Shown: positions 36,291 to 46,717, numbered from the stretch's first letter. The stretch is 64,000 nucleotides of DNA from Mycobacterium simiae (GCF_010727605.1 NZ_AP022568.1:4588001-4652000); one strand, 5' to 3'. The notes: generated from the sequence alone by a model not told the origin. Translations and numbers: made by a program.

Positions 36291-37169
36291 ATGACGGATT
36301 ACTATGTTGACGACCCGGCGCCTCGCGCCCGGCCTGAGGCATGGCAACACGCCCCACCCGTCCGGCGCAGGAGCGCGCGGACACGGCGCTATGCGATGAC
36401 GCCGCCGACGTACTACGCGGTGGAATACGCCATCAACCCGTGGATGGACGTCAGCGCGCGGGTCGAGGTCGAGGTCGCGTTCGCCCAATGGGAGGCCCTG
36501 CGGCAGACCTATCTGCGGCTCGGCCATCGAGTCGACATCGTCGAGCCGGTTCCCGGGCTGCCGGACATGGTCTACGCCGCCAACGGCGGGTTCGTCGCCG
36601 GGGACATCGCCATCGTCGCTCGATTCCGCTACGAACAGCGCGCCGGTGAGGCCCGGGCCTACGCCGATTGGATGTCGTCGATGGGCTATACGCCGCTGGT
36701 CACCCGATATGTCAATGAGGGCCAGGGCGACCTGCTGATGGTCGGCGAAATGGTGTTGGCCGGTCACGGCTTTCGCACCGACCGCCGCGCGCACCGCGAG
36801 ATCTCGGCGGCGCTGCGGATGCCGGTGGCCTCCCTTGAGCTGGTGGATCCGCGGTTCTACCACCTGGATACCGCGCTGGCCGTTCTTGACGATCAAACCA
36901 TCGCCTTCTACCCTCCGGCGTTCAGCCCGGCGGCGCAGGAGCAGCTGCACGCGTTGTATCCCGACGCTATCGTGGTGGGGAGCGCGGATGCCTACGTGCT
37001 GGGTCTCAATGTCGTCTCCGACGGGTTGCATGTCGTACTTCCTTCCGCCGCAACGGGTTTCATCGCTCAACTGCGGGAAGCGGGATTCGAACCTCTCGGC
37101 GTCGATCTTTCCGAGCTGCTCAAAGGGGGCGGCTCCGTCAAGTGCTGCACATTGGAGGTGTTTCAATGA
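36291..37169 (+). CDS. ddaH: Dimethylargininase / amidinotransferase-family hydrolase
   Basis: A 292-residue guanidino-group-modifying enzyme. It has the DMVYAANGGFV stretch near residue 87, the catalytic histidine in YHLDTAL (H191) and the nucleophilic cysteine in GGGSVKCCTLEV (C285 or C286). The family hydrolyses dimethylarginine or arginine to citrulline, or makes ornithine directly. Its stop overlaps the start of rocD (ATGA), so the product probably feeds ornithine aminotransferase. About 35 residues before the conserved core are basic and poorly conserved; a start at the internal ATG at 36396 is possible. Confidence 0.85.
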   Translation: MTDYYVDDPAPRARPEAWQHAPPVRRRSARTRRYAMTPPTYYAVEYAINPWMDVSARVEVEVAFAQWEALRQTYLRLGHRVDIVEPVPGLPDMVYAANGGFVAGDIAIVARFRYEQRAGEARAYADWMSSMGYTPLVTRYVNEGQGDLLMVGEMVLAGHGFRTDRRAHREISAALRMPVASLELVDPRFYHLDTALAVLDDQTIAFYPPAFSPAAQEQLHALYPDAIVVGSADAYVLGLNVVSDGLHVVLPSAATGFIAQLREAGFEPLGVDLSELLKGGGSVKCCTLEVFQ

Positions 37170-38398
37170 CGATTCTCGATGGCCGGATGTCGGTTACCAG
37201 CGGAACCGAGGACGCGATCGCGCTCGTCGAACAATATGCAGCCCACAATTATTCGCCACTGCCGGTCGTTGCGGCCAGCGCCGAGGGCGTGTGGATCACC
37301 GACGTCGAGGGCCGTCGCTACCTGGACTGTCTGTCCGCGTACTCGGCGGTCAACTTCGGCCACCGTAATCCGGAGATCACCGCGGCCGCGCACGCCCAAC
37401 TCGATACCGTCACGCTGGTCAGTCGCGCGTTCCACGCCGCCAACCTGGGGCCGTTCTGCGCCGGGCTGGCCCGGCTGTGCGGCAAAGACATGGTGCTGCC
37501 GATGAATTCGGGCGCCGAAGCCGTGGAAAGCGGCCTCAAGGTGGCACGCAAGTGGGGTGCCGACGTCAAAGGCGTACCCGAGGGCCGCGCGAACATCGTG
37601 GTCGCCGAGAACAATTTCCACGGCCGCACGATCAGCATCGTCAGCTTCTCATCCGACCCGGCGGCGCGCAGCGGATTCGGACCGTTCACGCCCGGGTTCC
37701 GCATGGTGCCGTTCGGTGACGCGGCGGCCCTGGCCGACGCGATCGACGAGAACACCGTCGCGGTGCTGTTGGAACCCATCCAGGGAGAAGCGGGCATCAT
37801 CGTCCCGCCCGACGACTATCTACCGGCCGTGCGCGCGCTGTGCACCGACTTCAACGTCTTGATGATTGCCGACGAGATCCAATCGGGCCTCGCGCGCACC
37901 GGCTACACCTTCGCCTGCGACCGCTGGGACGTCGTGCCGGACGTCTATCTGCTGGGCAAGGCACTCGGCGGCGGCGTGGTTCCGCTGTCGGCGGTGGTCG
38001 CCGACCGCAACATCCTGGGCGTCTTGCATCCGGGCGAGCACGGCTCGACGTTCGGCGGGAATCCACTGGCCGCCGCCATCGGGACCACGGTGGTCGCAAT
38101 GCTGGCACGGGGTGAGTTCCAGACCCGCTCGGCCGAACTGGGCGCGCATCTGCACCGGCGGCTGCGGGCCTTAGTCGGTGACGGCGTGGTGGCGGTGCGT
38201 GGCTTCGGTTTGTGGGCCGGGGTGGACGTCGATCCCGCCCTGGGCAGCGGCAAGCAGATCAGCGTGCGGTTAGCCGAGCGTGGGGTGCTGGTGAAAGACA
38301 CCCACGGGTCGACGCTGCGGTTCGCGCCGCCGCTGGTGATCACCGAGCAGGAAATTGACTGGGCGGTTGCGCGGTTCGCCGACGTATTGCGGGCATAA
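37166..38398 (+). CDS. rocD: Ornithine aminotransferase
   Basis: A 410-residue class III PLP aminotransferase that converts ornithine to glutamate semialdehyde. Motifs are YLDCLSAYSAVNFGHRNP, LPMNSGAEAVESGLKVARKWG, NNFHGRTISIVSFSSDP, ADEIQSGLARTG, the PLP lysine in LGKALGGGVVPLSAV, and HGSTFGGNPLAAAI. ATG 37166 overlaps the ddaH stop by 4 bases. The frame is intact, whereas H37Rv carries it as two genes, rocD1 and rocD2, as I recall. Confidence 0.93.
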   Translation: MTILDGRMSVTSGTEDAIALVEQYAAHNYSPLPVVAASAEGVWITDVEGRRYLDCLSAYSAVNFGHRNPEITAAAHAQLDTVTLVSRAFHAANLGPFCAGLARLCGKDMVLPMNSGAEAVESGLKVARKWGADVKGVPEGRANIVVAENNFHGRTISIVSFSSDPAARSGFGPFTPGFRMVPFGDAAALADAIDENTVAVLLEPIQGEAGIIVPPDDYLPAVRALCTDFNVLMIADEIQSGLARTGYTFACDRWDVVPDVYLLGKALGGGVVPLSAVVADRNILGVLHPGEHGSTFGGNPLAAAIGTTVVAMLARGEFQTRSAELGAHLHRRLRALVGDGVVAVRGFGLWAGVDVDPALGSGKQISVRLAERGVLVKDTHGSTLRFAPPLVITEQEIDWAVARFADVLRA

Positions 38399-38427
38399 TC
38401 AGCTGATCCAGCAATAGGGGGCGCGAT

Positions 38428-39855
38428 TTGCCAGCCAGCTCGATCGGCCTGACCCAACAGATGCTGCGGCGTCGCCCGGTGGTCGGAGCGCCCGTCGCGC
38501 CTGGGGCCGCCGACCACCTCAAGCGCGGCATCGGCGTGTTCGAGCTGACCATGTTCGGGGTCGGCTCGACGATCGGCACCGGGATCTTCTTCGTGCTGTC
38601 GCAGGCGGTGCCGGAGGCGGGCCCCGGGGTGATCGTCTCCTTTCTCGTTGCCGGAGTCGCGGCCGGGCTGGCGGCCATCTGCTACGCCGAATTGGCGTCG
38701 GCCGTGCCAATTTCGGGTTCGTCGTATTCGTACGCGTACACCACGCTGGGTGAGGTTGTCGCCATGGGCGTGGCCGCCTGCCTGCTGTTGGAATACGGGG
38801 TGGCCACCGCCGCGGTGTCGGTCGGCTGGAGCGGCTACGTCAACAAGCTGCTGCACAACGTGTTCGGGTTTCAGCTTCCGCACGGGTTGTCCGCGGCGCC
38901 GTGGGATTCCGATCCCGGCTATGTCAACCTGCCGGCGATCGTGCTGATCGTCCTGTGCGCGTTGTTGCTGATCCGGGGAGCCAGCGAATCGGCGCGGGTG
39001 AACGCGATCATGGTGCTGATCAAACTGGGCGTGCTGGCGATGTTCGTGATCGTTGCGTTCACCGCCTTCGACGCCGACCAACTCAGGGACTTCGCGCCGT
39101 TCGGCGTGGCGGGCATTGGTTCCGCGGCGGGCACGATCTTCTTCTCCTACATCGGCCTTGACGCGGTGTCGACGGCCGGGGACGAGGTGAAGGACCCGCA
39201 GACGACCATGCCCCGGGCGTTGATCGCCGCGCTGGCGACGGTGGTCACCGTCTATGTCCTCGTCGCGCTGGCCGCGTTGGGCACCCAGCCGTGGCAAGAG
39301 TTCGCCGGCCAAGAGAACGCCGGGCTGGCCACCATCCTCGACAAGGTCACCCATCATGGCTGGGCCAGCACGATCTTGTGCGCGGGCGCAGTCATCTCCA
39401 TCTTCACCGTCACGCTGATCACGATGTACGGCCAGACCCGCATTCTGTTCGCGATGGGCCGCGACGGGCTGCTGCCCGCCCGGTTCGCGTCGGTGAACGC
39501 GCGCACCATGACCCCGGTGTGGAACACGGTGATCGTCGCGATTGCCGCCGGGACGTTGGCGGGTCTGGTCCCGCTCGAGGATCTGGCCGACATGGTGTCC
39601 ATCGGCACGCTGACCGCGTTCATCGTGGTCGCCGTCGGGGTGATCGTGCTGCGGGTGCGCGAGCCGGACCTGCCGCGCGGCTTCAAGGTGCCCGGTTATC
39701 CTGTGACGCCGGTGCTTTCGGTCATCGCATGCGGATACATCCTGGTCAGCCTGCACTGGTACACCTGGGTGGCGTTCAGCGGCTGGGTGTTTCTGGCGTT
39801 GGTGTTCTACTTCACCTGGGGCCGCCGGCACAGCGCGCTCAACGGCGCGGACTAA
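38428..39855 (+). CDS. rocE: Amino-acid permease of the APC family (cationic amino acids)
   Basis: A 475-residue transporter with about 12 membrane helices. The N-terminal APC signature FGVGSTIGTGIFFVLSQAV is followed by AICYAELASAVPISGSSYSYAY, and a conserved SYIGLDAVSTAGDEVKDPQ lies in the middle. It most resembles cationic amino-acid transporters. The TTG start at 38428 is preceded by AGGGGG at good spacing and gives the N-terminus I recall for M. tuberculosis RocE. With ddaH and rocD it forms an arginine/ornithine uptake and degradation operon. Its stop overlaps the convergent uspC stop by 4 bases. Confidence 0.9.
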   Translation: MPASSIGLTQQMLRRRPVVGAPVAPGAADHLKRGIGVFELTMFGVGSTIGTGIFFVLSQAVPEAGPGVIVSFLVAGVAAGLAAICYAELASAVPISGSSYSYAYTTLGEVVAMGVAACLLLEYGVATAAVSVGWSGYVNKLLHNVFGFQLPHGLSAAPWDSDPGYVNLPAIVLIVLCALLLIRGASESARVNAIMVLIKLGVLAMFVIVAFTAFDADQLRDFAPFGVAGIGSAAGTIFFSYIGLDAVSTAGDEVKDPQTTMPRALIAALATVVTVYVLVALAALGTQPWQEFAGQENAGLATILDKVTHHGWASTILCAGAVISIFTVTLITMYGQTRILFAMGRDGLLPARFASVNARTMTPVWNTVIVAIAAGTLAGLVPLEDLADMVSIGTLTAFIVVAVGVIVLRVREPDLPRGFKVPGYPVTPVLSVIACGYILVSLHWYTWVAFSGWVFLALVFYFTWGRRHSALNGAD

Positions 39856-41192
39856 CGCTGCGCCGCGGCGTTGGCCGCGGCCTGCGCCCGCTGCAATATG
39901 GTGGCGACATCACCCCGACCCAGGAACATCTCGTCGAAATAGCTTTGCAGTACAGCGTCTCCGGCAGGGAAGCCGGCGCCGCCCGGGGCCGGGATGCGCG
40001 GGCCGCGCAGCACGGCGAAGAACGGCGTGACGTCCACGCCGCGCCCCGCCCAGTAGTCGAAGTACACCTGCTGGGCCGAGCGGACCGCGGGGATCGCCGC
40101 CCCCCGTGCGCCCAGATAGGCGTTGCCCGCCCTGCTGCCCATCCAGGCCAGCACCTGACGCACCGCGTCGGGATGTTTGGTCGCCGAATTGCCAGCGGCC
40201 GCAATGCCGTTGGTGACACTGACCCGGCCCGCGGGCCCGAACGGGAGCATCGCGACGCCCCAGCGGAAGCGGGCGTCACCGGCAATCGGCGCGAGGTTGT
40301 AGGTGCCGGACTGAAACAGCGCCATGCGGCCGGCCAGGAATTGGTTGCGGGAGAAGTCACCGTTGCCGTTGGTGTCCGAGGCGGGCGGCGCGACGTGGTC
40401 GTGGTTGATCAGGCCGACCAGGTAGCGGAAGGCCGTGATGGCGGCGCGGTTGTCGAACGCGAACTCGTCGCCGCGCTGGAACACCCCCCCGGCCGAGCCG
40501 ATGTAGTTGAGGTAGATGGCCTGCGGGTCGTTGGCCGCGTTGTAGCCCCACTGCCGGATCCGTGCCGGGTCGAAACCTGCTGTGCCCGCGCTATTTCCGT
40601 TTGCGTCGACGGTGAGGCGGGCCGCCAGCGGACGCAGCGTGTCGTTGTCGCTGTACGGATCCCAGCGCAAGGTGTCCAGCTGGCTGCGATCGATGCCGGC
40701 AGCGGCGAGCAGGTCTTGGTTGTAGTACATCGCGATACCGGCATCGGTCAGCTGCGGCACACCCCACAGTGTTGCGCCGCGGGTGAACTGGTCGACGACC
40801 GCGGGCTCCCACTGCGAAGTCGTCTGTGCGCCGAAGGTTTTACCAATATCCAGGAGCCGGCCGTTGTCGGCGTAGGCCGCGAGGTAGGCATTCGACAGCC
40901 AGAAGATGTCGTCGGCGCTGCCGCCGGCGACGTCGGTGCGCAGCGTGTTGAAGTAGGTGGAGTAGGCCACCAGGTCGACACGCACGTCGATGTCGGGGTG
41001 CGCGCGGTGAAACGCCTCGAAGGACTGGCGGTAGGCCTCGGCGATCGGCGCGTCCCATACCCGCACCCGCACGACGATCGTGTTGCCGTGCGGCTCACCG
41101 AAATAGTTCAACAGCACCGCGATCGCCGCGAGCAGCACCGCGACCATTCCGAGGGCGGCGGCGGCCAGTGTGGAGACGCGCGGGCGGCTCAC
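39852..41192 (-). CDS. uspC: UspC, solute-binding protein of a sugar ABC importer
   Basis: A 446-residue family 1 solute-binding protein. GTG 41192 overlaps the uspB stop (GTGA) and begins just before a hydrophobic anchor (LAAAALGMVAVLLAAIAVLL). There is no lipobox cysteine, so it is probably held by this uncleaved helix. The binding domain shows DVRVDLVAYSTYFNTLRTDVAGG, IFWLSNAYLAAYA and the central ligand region YYNQDLLAAAGID. M. tuberculosis UspC binds amino sugars. It is the third gene of uspA-B-C; no ATPase is encoded, so a shared one elsewhere is expected. Confidence 0.9.
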   Translation of the reverse strand: MSRPRVSTLAAAALGMVAVLLAAIAVLLNYFGEPHGNTIVVRVRVWDAPIAEAYRQSFEAFHRAHPDIDVRVDLVAYSTYFNTLRTDVAGGSADDIFWLSNAYLAAYADNGRLLDIGKTFGAQTTSQWEPAVVDQFTRGATLWGVPQLTDAGIAMYYNQDLLAAAGIDRSQLDTLRWDPYSDNDTLRPLAARLTVDANGNSAGTAGFDPARIRQWGYNAANDPQAIYLNYIGSAGGVFQRGDEFAFDNRAAITAFRYLVGLINHDHVAPPASDTNGNGDFSRNQFLAGRMALFQSGTYNLAPIAGDARFRWGVAMLPFGPAGRVSVTNGIAAAGNSATKHPDAVRQVLAWMGSRAGNAYLGARGAAIPAVRSAQQVYFDYWAGRGVDVTPFFAVLRGPRIPAPGGAGFPAGDAVLQSYFDEMFLGRGDVATILQRAQAAANAAAQR

Positions 41193-42013
41193 TTGATCCC
41201 CGACAGGACGAGCGACGCCACGATGTGGCGCTGCGACGCGATGAACAGCAGCGCCAGCGGCACGATCGCGAGCGTGCTCGCCGCCATCACCAGCGTCCAC
41301 TGCGAGTTGAACCGCGATTGCAGATCGGCGGTAGCCACAGTGAGCACCCGCCACTTGTGCCCGCTGGTGATGACCAACGGCCACATGAAGTTGTTCCACT
41401 GCGAGACCACGGTGATCAGGGTCAGCGTCGCTAGCACCGGGCGGCTGGAGGGGATGACGACGTGGGTAATCACGTCCAGGGTGTTGGCGCCGTCGAGGCG
41501 GGCGGCGTTGATCAAGTCATTCGGGATCAGGCGAAAATGCTCGCGCAGCAAGAAGATCGCGTAGGGCGAGCCGAACATGAAGGGCAGCACTAGCGCCCAG
41601 AACGTGTTGCGCAGCCCGGCCTGGGCCATCATCAGGTACAGCGGCACCACCGTGACCGTCCCGGGCACCATCAGCGTCGCGATGTAGACCCAGAACAGCA
41701 CGTCGCGACCGGCGAACTCGAGACGGGCGAAGGCGTAGCCGGCCAGCACCGAGAACGTCATCTGGCCGACCAGGATCACCGCTGTCATCAGCGCGGTCAC
41801 CGCCGCCGCCCGCCCGAATCCGGCACCGGCCAGGTCGGCGTAGTTGGCCAGCGTCGGCGGGTGCGGCAGCTGCAGCGGGGTACCCGTCGCGAACTGATGT
41901 GCCGAGGTGAACGAGGTCAGCAAGCCAAGGGCGAAGGGCAGCAACGTGATTAGCGCACCGGCCGCCAGACCGGCGTAGCTGAGCGCATTGACCAGACGGC
42001 TAGACGAGGTCAT
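41189..42013 (-). CDS. uspB: UspB, sugar ABC importer permease
   Basis: A 274-residue MalG-type permease with six helices. The EAA loop that contacts the ATPase reads INAARLDGANTLDVITHVVIP (residues about 166-186). The N-terminus contains the MalG-like LLPFALGLLTSFTSA. It overlaps uspA by 14 bases and uspC by 4. The length matches M. tuberculosis UspB as I recall. Confidence 0.92.
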   Translation of the reverse strand: MTSSSRLVNALSYAGLAAGALITLLPFALGLLTSFTSAHQFATGTPLQLPHPPTLANYADLAGAGFGRAAAVTALMTAVILVGQMTFSVLAGYAFARLEFAGRDVLFWVYIATLMVPGTVTVVPLYLMMAQAGLRNTFWALVLPFMFGSPYAIFLLREHFRLIPNDLINAARLDGANTLDVITHVVIPSSRPVLATLTLITVVSQWNNFMWPLVITSGHKWRVLTVATADLQSRFNSQWTLVMAASTLAIVPLALLFIASQRHIVASLVLSGIK

Positions 42014-42884
42014 AGGTGATCCGCCGGCGGAAGTACAAATGTTGAACGATCGTGATGCCGACCAGGACGACGAATAGCACCACCGCCATCACCGACGCGC
42101 GCCCGATCGCCGCGGAACCGAACGCTTCGGCGTAGATGCGGTGGGCGACCAGATCGGTGCGGCCGGCCGGCCCGCCATCGGTCAGCGCGTATACGGTGTC
42201 GAAAACCTGTGCAGCGCTGACAATTCCGGTGACCAGCACGAAGAACATCGTCGGGCGCAGCATGGGCAGCGTGATGCGCCAGAAGCGTTGCCAGGCATTG
42301 GCGCCGTCGGTGCGGGCCGCGGCGTAGATGTCGTGGGGAATGGCCAGCAGACCGGCCAGGAAGGTCAGCGAGTTGTAGCCGACGTTCGTCCAGATCACGA
42401 CCGCCGATACCAGCGGCAGCGCAAAGCTGGGATCGGAGAGCCACTCGATGTTGTGTCCCAGCAGGGTGGCGATCGCCCCGTCGGTCGGCGCCAGGATCCA
42501 GCGCCACAACACCGCGATCGCCAGCGGCGCACAGATCCACGGCAGCACGAAGACGGTCCGGAAGAAGCCCGTTCCGGGCAGCAGGCGGGCCAGCATGGCG
42601 GCAGCGGCCAGGCCGAGCACGGTCTGTGCGGGGACCACGATCGCCACAAAGATCGCGGTGACGATCAGGGAGTTGCCGAATTCGGCGTCGGCCAGCACCG
42701 AGCGCCAGTTGGCCAGACCCACGAAGCGCAGCGGGCCCAGCAGATCCCACCGGTACAGGCTGAGCCAGACCACGACGAGGATAGGCAACAGCAGGAACGT
42801 GACGACGCCGAACAGGCTGGGCGCCAACAGCCCGTAGGCCAGCACGCTGGATCGCGGCTGACTGTGCCGGGCGACGCTGGCCAT
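42000..42884 (-). CDS. uspA: UspA, sugar ABC importer permease
   Basis: A 294-residue MalF-type permease with six helices. The EAA loop reads IYAAARTDGANAWQRFWRITLP (about 190-211), and VFDTVYALTDGGPAGRTD follows. ATG 42884 gives the typical N-terminus (MASVARHSQPRSSVLAYGLLAPSLFG); the frame is open a little further upstream without protein character. It pairs with UspB as the membrane channel. The gene is divergent from tldD, 59 bases away. Confidence 0.92.
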   Translation of the reverse strand: MASVARHSQPRSSVLAYGLLAPSLFGVVTFLLLPILVVVWLSLYRWDLLGPLRFVGLANWRSVLADAEFGNSLIVTAIFVAIVVPAQTVLGLAAAAMLARLLPGTGFFRTVFVLPWICAPLAIAVLWRWILAPTDGAIATLLGHNIEWLSDPSFALPLVSAVVIWTNVGYNSLTFLAGLLAIPHDIYAAARTDGANAWQRFWRITLPMLRPTMFFVLVTGIVSAAQVFDTVYALTDGGPAGRTDLVAHRIYAEAFGSAAIGRASVMAVVLFVVLVGITIVQHLYFRRRITYDLV

Positions 42885-42943
42885 GCAGCTTATTAAAGCG
42901 GGCTCCGCCCGGCTTTGGAGTGCGCGGTCGATACGGTGGAGCC

Positions 42944-44461
42944 GTGACACCGAATCGGGGGATCGATGCCGACTTCTTGGACCTGCCGCGACACGAGCTG
43001 GCTGAAGCTGCGCTGTCGGCGGCCAAGGCGGCCGGGGCGAGCTATGCCGACCTGCGCATTCAGCGCATCAACACCGAGATCATCCAGTTGCGTGATGGTG
43101 AGCTCGAGACGTCGGTCATCAGCCGCGACGTCGGGCTGGCGGTCCGGGTCATCGTCGACGGCACCTGGGGGTTTGCCTCGCATGCGGAGCTGGCGCCGTC
43201 GATCGCGGCCGATACCGCGGGCCGCGCCGTCCGGGTGGCCACCACCTTGGCGGGGCTCAACAGCGAGCGCGTCGAGCTGGCGGCCGAGCCGGTGTATGCC
43301 GACGCTACTTGGGTGTCGAGCTACCGGATCGACCCGTTCGACGTGCCTGCCGCCGACAAGATCGGTGTGCTCGAGGAGTACTCCGGGCGGTTGCTGGGTG
43401 CCGACGGCGTCGACCACGTCTCGGCCGGGCTGACCGCGGTCAAGGAGCAGACGTTCTACGCGGACACGTTCGGTTCCGCGATCACCCAGCAGCGGGTGCG
43501 GCTGATGCCGTCGCTGGAGGCGGTGACCGTTGACGCCGCGGCAGGCAGTTTCGACGCGATGCGCACGCTGGCCCCGCCGATGGGCCGCGGTTGGGAGGTG
43601 CTGGCCGGCGACGACGTGTGGAACTGGAGCGATGAGCTCGCGCAGTTGCCGTCGCTGCTGGCGGAGAAGGTCAAGTCGCCCAGCGTGATGCCGGGGCCCA
43701 CCGACCTGGTGATCGATCCCACCAATCTGTGGCTGACTATCCACGAATCCATCGGTCACGCAACCGAATACGACCGCGCCATCGGCTACGAAGCCGCCTA
43801 CGCCGGCACGTCGTTCGCCACCCCGGACAAGCTCGGGACCATGCGCTACGGCTCGCCGGTGATGAACGTGACCGCCGACCGCACCGAGGAGCACGGCCTG
43901 GCCAGCGTCGGGTTCGACGACGAGGGGGTGGCCGCGCAAAGCTGGGACTTGGTGCGCGACGGCATCTTTGTCGGCTACCAACTCGACCGGGTGTTCGCGC
44001 CCCGATTGGGGCAGCCGCGTTCCAACGGTTGCTCGTACGCCGACTCGCCGCATCACGTGCCGATCCAGCGGATGGCCAACGTGTCGCTGCAGCCCGGCAC
44101 CGACAACCTGAGCACCGCGGATCTGATCGCCCGGGTCAACAACGGCATCTACATCGTCGGCGACAAGTCGTGGTCAATTGACATGCAGCGCTACAACTTT
44201 CAGTTCACCGGTCAGCGCTTCTTCCGGATCACCGACGGGCGGCTGGACGGCCAGTTGCGCGACGTCGCGTATCAGGCCACCACCACCGACTTCTGGAATT
44301 CCATGGAGGCCGTGGGCGGGCGGTCGACCTGGCGCCTGGGCGGCGCCTTCAACTGCGGCAAGGCGCAGCCCGGGCAGGTCGCCGCGGTCAGCCACGGCTG
44401 CCCGTCGGCGCTGTTCCGCGGCGTCAACGTGCTCAACACCCGGACCGAGGGCGGCCATTGA
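42944..44461 (+). CDS. tldD: TldD-family metalloprotease
   Basis: A 505-residue TldD/PmbA-family protein. GTG 42944 (VTPNRGIDADFLDLP) gives the length I recall for the M. tuberculosis homologue Rv2315c. The zinc site is HESIGHATEYD at about residue 267 (HExxxH), and the C-terminal GVNVLNTR is typical. TldD and TldE/PmbA form a heterodimeric protease that acts on unfolded or modified peptides. The next gene is the partner and shares one base with this stop. Confidence 0.92.
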   Translation: MTPNRGIDADFLDLPRHELAEAALSAAKAAGASYADLRIQRINTEIIQLRDGELETSVISRDVGLAVRVIVDGTWGFASHAELAPSIAADTAGRAVRVATTLAGLNSERVELAAEPVYADATWVSSYRIDPFDVPAADKIGVLEEYSGRLLGADGVDHVSAGLTAVKEQTFYADTFGSAITQQRVRLMPSLEAVTVDAAAGSFDAMRTLAPPMGRGWEVLAGDDVWNWSDELAQLPSLLAEKVKSPSVMPGPTDLVIDPTNLWLTIHESIGHATEYDRAIGYEAAYAGTSFATPDKLGTMRYGSPVMNVTADRTEEHGLASVGFDDEGVAAQSWDLVRDGIFVGYQLDRVFAPRLGQPRSNGCSYADSPHHVPIQRMANVSLQPGTDNLSTADLIARVNNGIYIVGDKSWSIDMQRYNFQFTGQRFFRITDGRLDGQLRDVAYQATTTDFWNSMEAVGGRSTWRLGGAFNCGKAQPGQVAAVSHGCPSALFRGVNVLNTRTEGGH

Positions 44462-45834
44462 TGATTTCCCCGCAACACGTTGTCAACCTCGTTTTGGACG
44501 AGGCGACGAAACTGGGTCGCGCCGACGAGACCATGGTGCTGGTCACCGACAAGGTCGAGGCGACGCTGCGGTGGGCGAACAATTCGATGACTACCAACGG
44601 TCTTTCGGTCAGCCGCACCATGACGGTCATCTCGATCATCCGCAAGGGCGCCAGCGCGTTCATCGGCACGGTGGTCTCGGCCGAGGTGGATCCGCGGGTG
44701 ATTCCGGGGCTGGTGGCGGCGTCGCAGGATGCGGCGCAGGGCGCCCCGGAGGCTGGCGACGCGGCGCCGCTGCTGGTCGACACCGGCGTGCCCGCGGACT
44801 GGGATGCGCCGGTGCCGGGCACCGGCGCGGAGGTGTTCGCCGAGGTCGCCGGTTCGTTGCGCCGTGGGTTCGCCGGTACCGATCGGCTGTACGGCTTTGC
44901 CCACCATAGTGTTTCGACGACGTTTTTGGCCTCGTCGACGGGTCTGCGCCGCCGATTCACCCAACCCGCCGGGGCGGTGGAGATCAACGGCAAGCGGGGC
45001 GAGGCCAGCGCGTGGGCCGGCATTGGAACGGCGGATTTCGTTGGCGTGCCGACGGATTCGCTACTCGAGGACTTGTCGATGCGGCTGGGCTGGGCAGAGC
45101 GCAGCGTGGCGCTGCCCGCCGGGCGCTACGAGACGATCATGCCGCCGTCGGCGGTGTCCGACATGATGATCTACCTGGGCTGGTCGATGGCCGGTCGGGG
45201 CGCCCAGGAGGGACGCACCGCGTTCTCGGCGCCCGGCGGCGGGACCCGGGTCGGGGAGCGGCTCACCGACCTGCCGTTGACGTTGTACTCCGATCCGATG
45301 GCCCCCGGGCTGTTGTGCACGCCGTTCGTGGCGGCGAGCAATTCCACGGAGACGCTGTCGGTGTTCGACAACGGGATGGAGATCGGCCACGTGGAATGGA
45401 TCCGCGACGGCGTGATCAACGCCTTGGCCTACCCGCGGGCCACCGCAGCCAAGTTCGACGAACAGGTCGCGGTGGCGGCGGACAACCTGGTGATGACCGG
45501 CGGGTCGAAAGATCTGGCCGACATGATCGCGGGCACCGAGAACGGTCTGCTGCTGACCACACTGTGGTACATCCGCGAGGTCGACCCCACCACGATGCTG
45601 CTCACCGGGTTGACCCGGGACGGGGTGTATTTGATCGAGGACGGCGAGATCACCGGGGCGGTCAATAACTTCCGATTCAACGAGAGCCCGCTGGATCTGC
45701 TGCGGCGCGCCACCGAGGCCGGCGTCAGCGAAAAGACGCTGCCGCGCGAATGGGGGGATTGGGTCACCCGCACCGCGATGCCGACGCTGCGCATCCCGGA
45801 TTTCCATATGTCCTCGGTGAGCCAGGCCCAGTAG
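44461..45834 (+). CDS. pmbA: PmbA/TldE-family protease partner
   Basis: A 457-residue TldE/PmbA protein, lacking the HExxxH metal site as expected for this partner. ATG 44461 overlaps the tldD stop (TGATG); a TTG at 44458 is less likely. Segments typical of the family are [39 protein letters not shown] and [19 protein letters not shown]. It is the structural partner of TldD. Confidence 0.92.
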   Translation: MISPQHVVNLVLDEATKLGRADETMVLVTDKVEATLRWANNSMTTNGLSVSRTMTVISIIRKGASAFIGTVVSAEVDPRVIPGLVAASQDAAQGAPEAGDAAPLLVDTGVPADWDAPVPGTGAEVFAEVAGSLRRGFAGTDRLYGFAHHSVSTTFLASSTGLRRRFTQPAGAVEINGKRGEASAWAGIGTADFVGVPTDSLLEDLSMRLGWAERSVALPAGRYETIMPPSAVSDMMIYLGWSMAGRGAQEGRTAFSAPGGGTRVGERLTDLPLTLYSDPMAPGLLCTPFVAASNSTETLSVFDNGMEIGHVEWIRDGVINALAYPRATAAKFDEQVAVAADNLVMTGGSKDLADMIAGTENGLLLTTLWYIREVDPTTMLLTGLTRDGVYLIEDGEITGAVNNFRFNESPLDLLRRATEAGVSEKTLPREWGDWVTRTAMPTLRIPDFHMSSVSQAQ

Positions 45835-45850
45835 TCGTAACGTATTCGGG

Positions 45851-46717
45851 ATGGTGAGTCCCGCTACGGTTCGAGACGGTCAGCTGGCGCGGTTGGTGGC
45901 CTTGGCTCCGGTGTCTGCGGCCGAGGCCCGCCTGGTCGGCCTGGTGCGGAGGGTGTGCGCGCAGACGACGTCGCTGCCCCCGCTGCCGGTGGAAGTGGAA
46001 GTCGACGAACCGTCCTCGGAGGCCGAGGCCGTCACCGCCGAGTTCGCCGAGCAGTTCAGCGCCGACGTCTCCGCGATCACCCCCGAGCAGCGGTCACGGT
46101 TGTTCAAGTCGTTGGGGGACAGCACCTTTGGTGTGGCGGTGGCGATGTACATCGCTGACTTCGTGCCGCGGGTGCGCGCCGGACTGGAAGCACTCGGGGT
46201 TGGCGCCAGTTTCCTGGGCTGGACGCGCGGGCCGATGGAGTGGGATCACACCAGCGACCCGTCCGGCGAGGTGTTCAACGAGTTCCTGCCGTCGGTCGGT
46301 CGGATGCGGGCACTCGACCCGCTGACTTCCGAGCTGGTGCGGCTGCGCGGGGCAGCTCAGCACAACTGCCGGCTGTGCAAGTCGGTGCGGGAGAGCCGCG
46401 CGCTGCAGGCCGGGGGGTCGGAGACGCTGTACGACGAGATCGCGCAGTTCGAGACGTCGTCGCAAATTGATGATCGCCGAAAGGCAGCGCTGCGGTATGT
46501 AGATGCGCTAATTTGGACGCCTGCGCACCTCGACGCCGACGTTGTCGCCGAGGTGCGCGCCGGGTTTTCCGAGGCCGAGGCCGTCGAGCTCACCCTCGAT
46601 GTCATGCGCAACGCCAGCAATAAGATCGCCGTCGCGCTCGGTGGCGACGCGCCCCGGGTGTCCGAGGGCACCGAGACCTACCTGCTCGATGTCGACGGTC
46701 AGACAGTTTTCAGCTGA
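45851..46717 (+). CDS. AhpD-like / carboxymuconolactone decarboxylase-family protein
   Basis: A 288-residue protein. The central part contains a redox CxxC in [20 protein letters not shown] (about 168-187) followed by helices typical of the AhpD-like fold ([41 protein letters not shown]). It may act in peroxide defence; direct activity is unproven. It starts 17 bases after pmbA and may be in the same operon. M. tuberculosis Rv2313c appears to be the homologue. Confidence 0.8.
   Translation: MVSPATVRDGQLARLVALAPVSAAEARLVGLVRRVCAQTTSLPPLPVEVEVDEPSSEAEAVTAEFAEQFSADVSAITPEQRSRLFKSLGDSTFGVAVAMYIADFVPRVRAGLEALGVGASFLGWTRGPMEWDHTSDPSGEVFNEFLPSVGRMRALDPLTSELVRLRGAAQHNCRLCKSVRESRALQAGGSETLYDEIAQFETSSQIDDRRKAALRYVDALIWTPAHLDADVVAEVRAGFSEAEAVELTLDVMRNASNKIAVALGGDAPRVSEGTETYLLDVDGQTVFS

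Noticed and set aside
34099..39831. Long minus-strand frames opposite the sulfatase (604 codons) and opposite rocD-rocE (628 codons)
   Set aside because: Both mirror genes with intact catalytic or transport motifs. Their composition is typical of antisense frames in GC-rich DNA.
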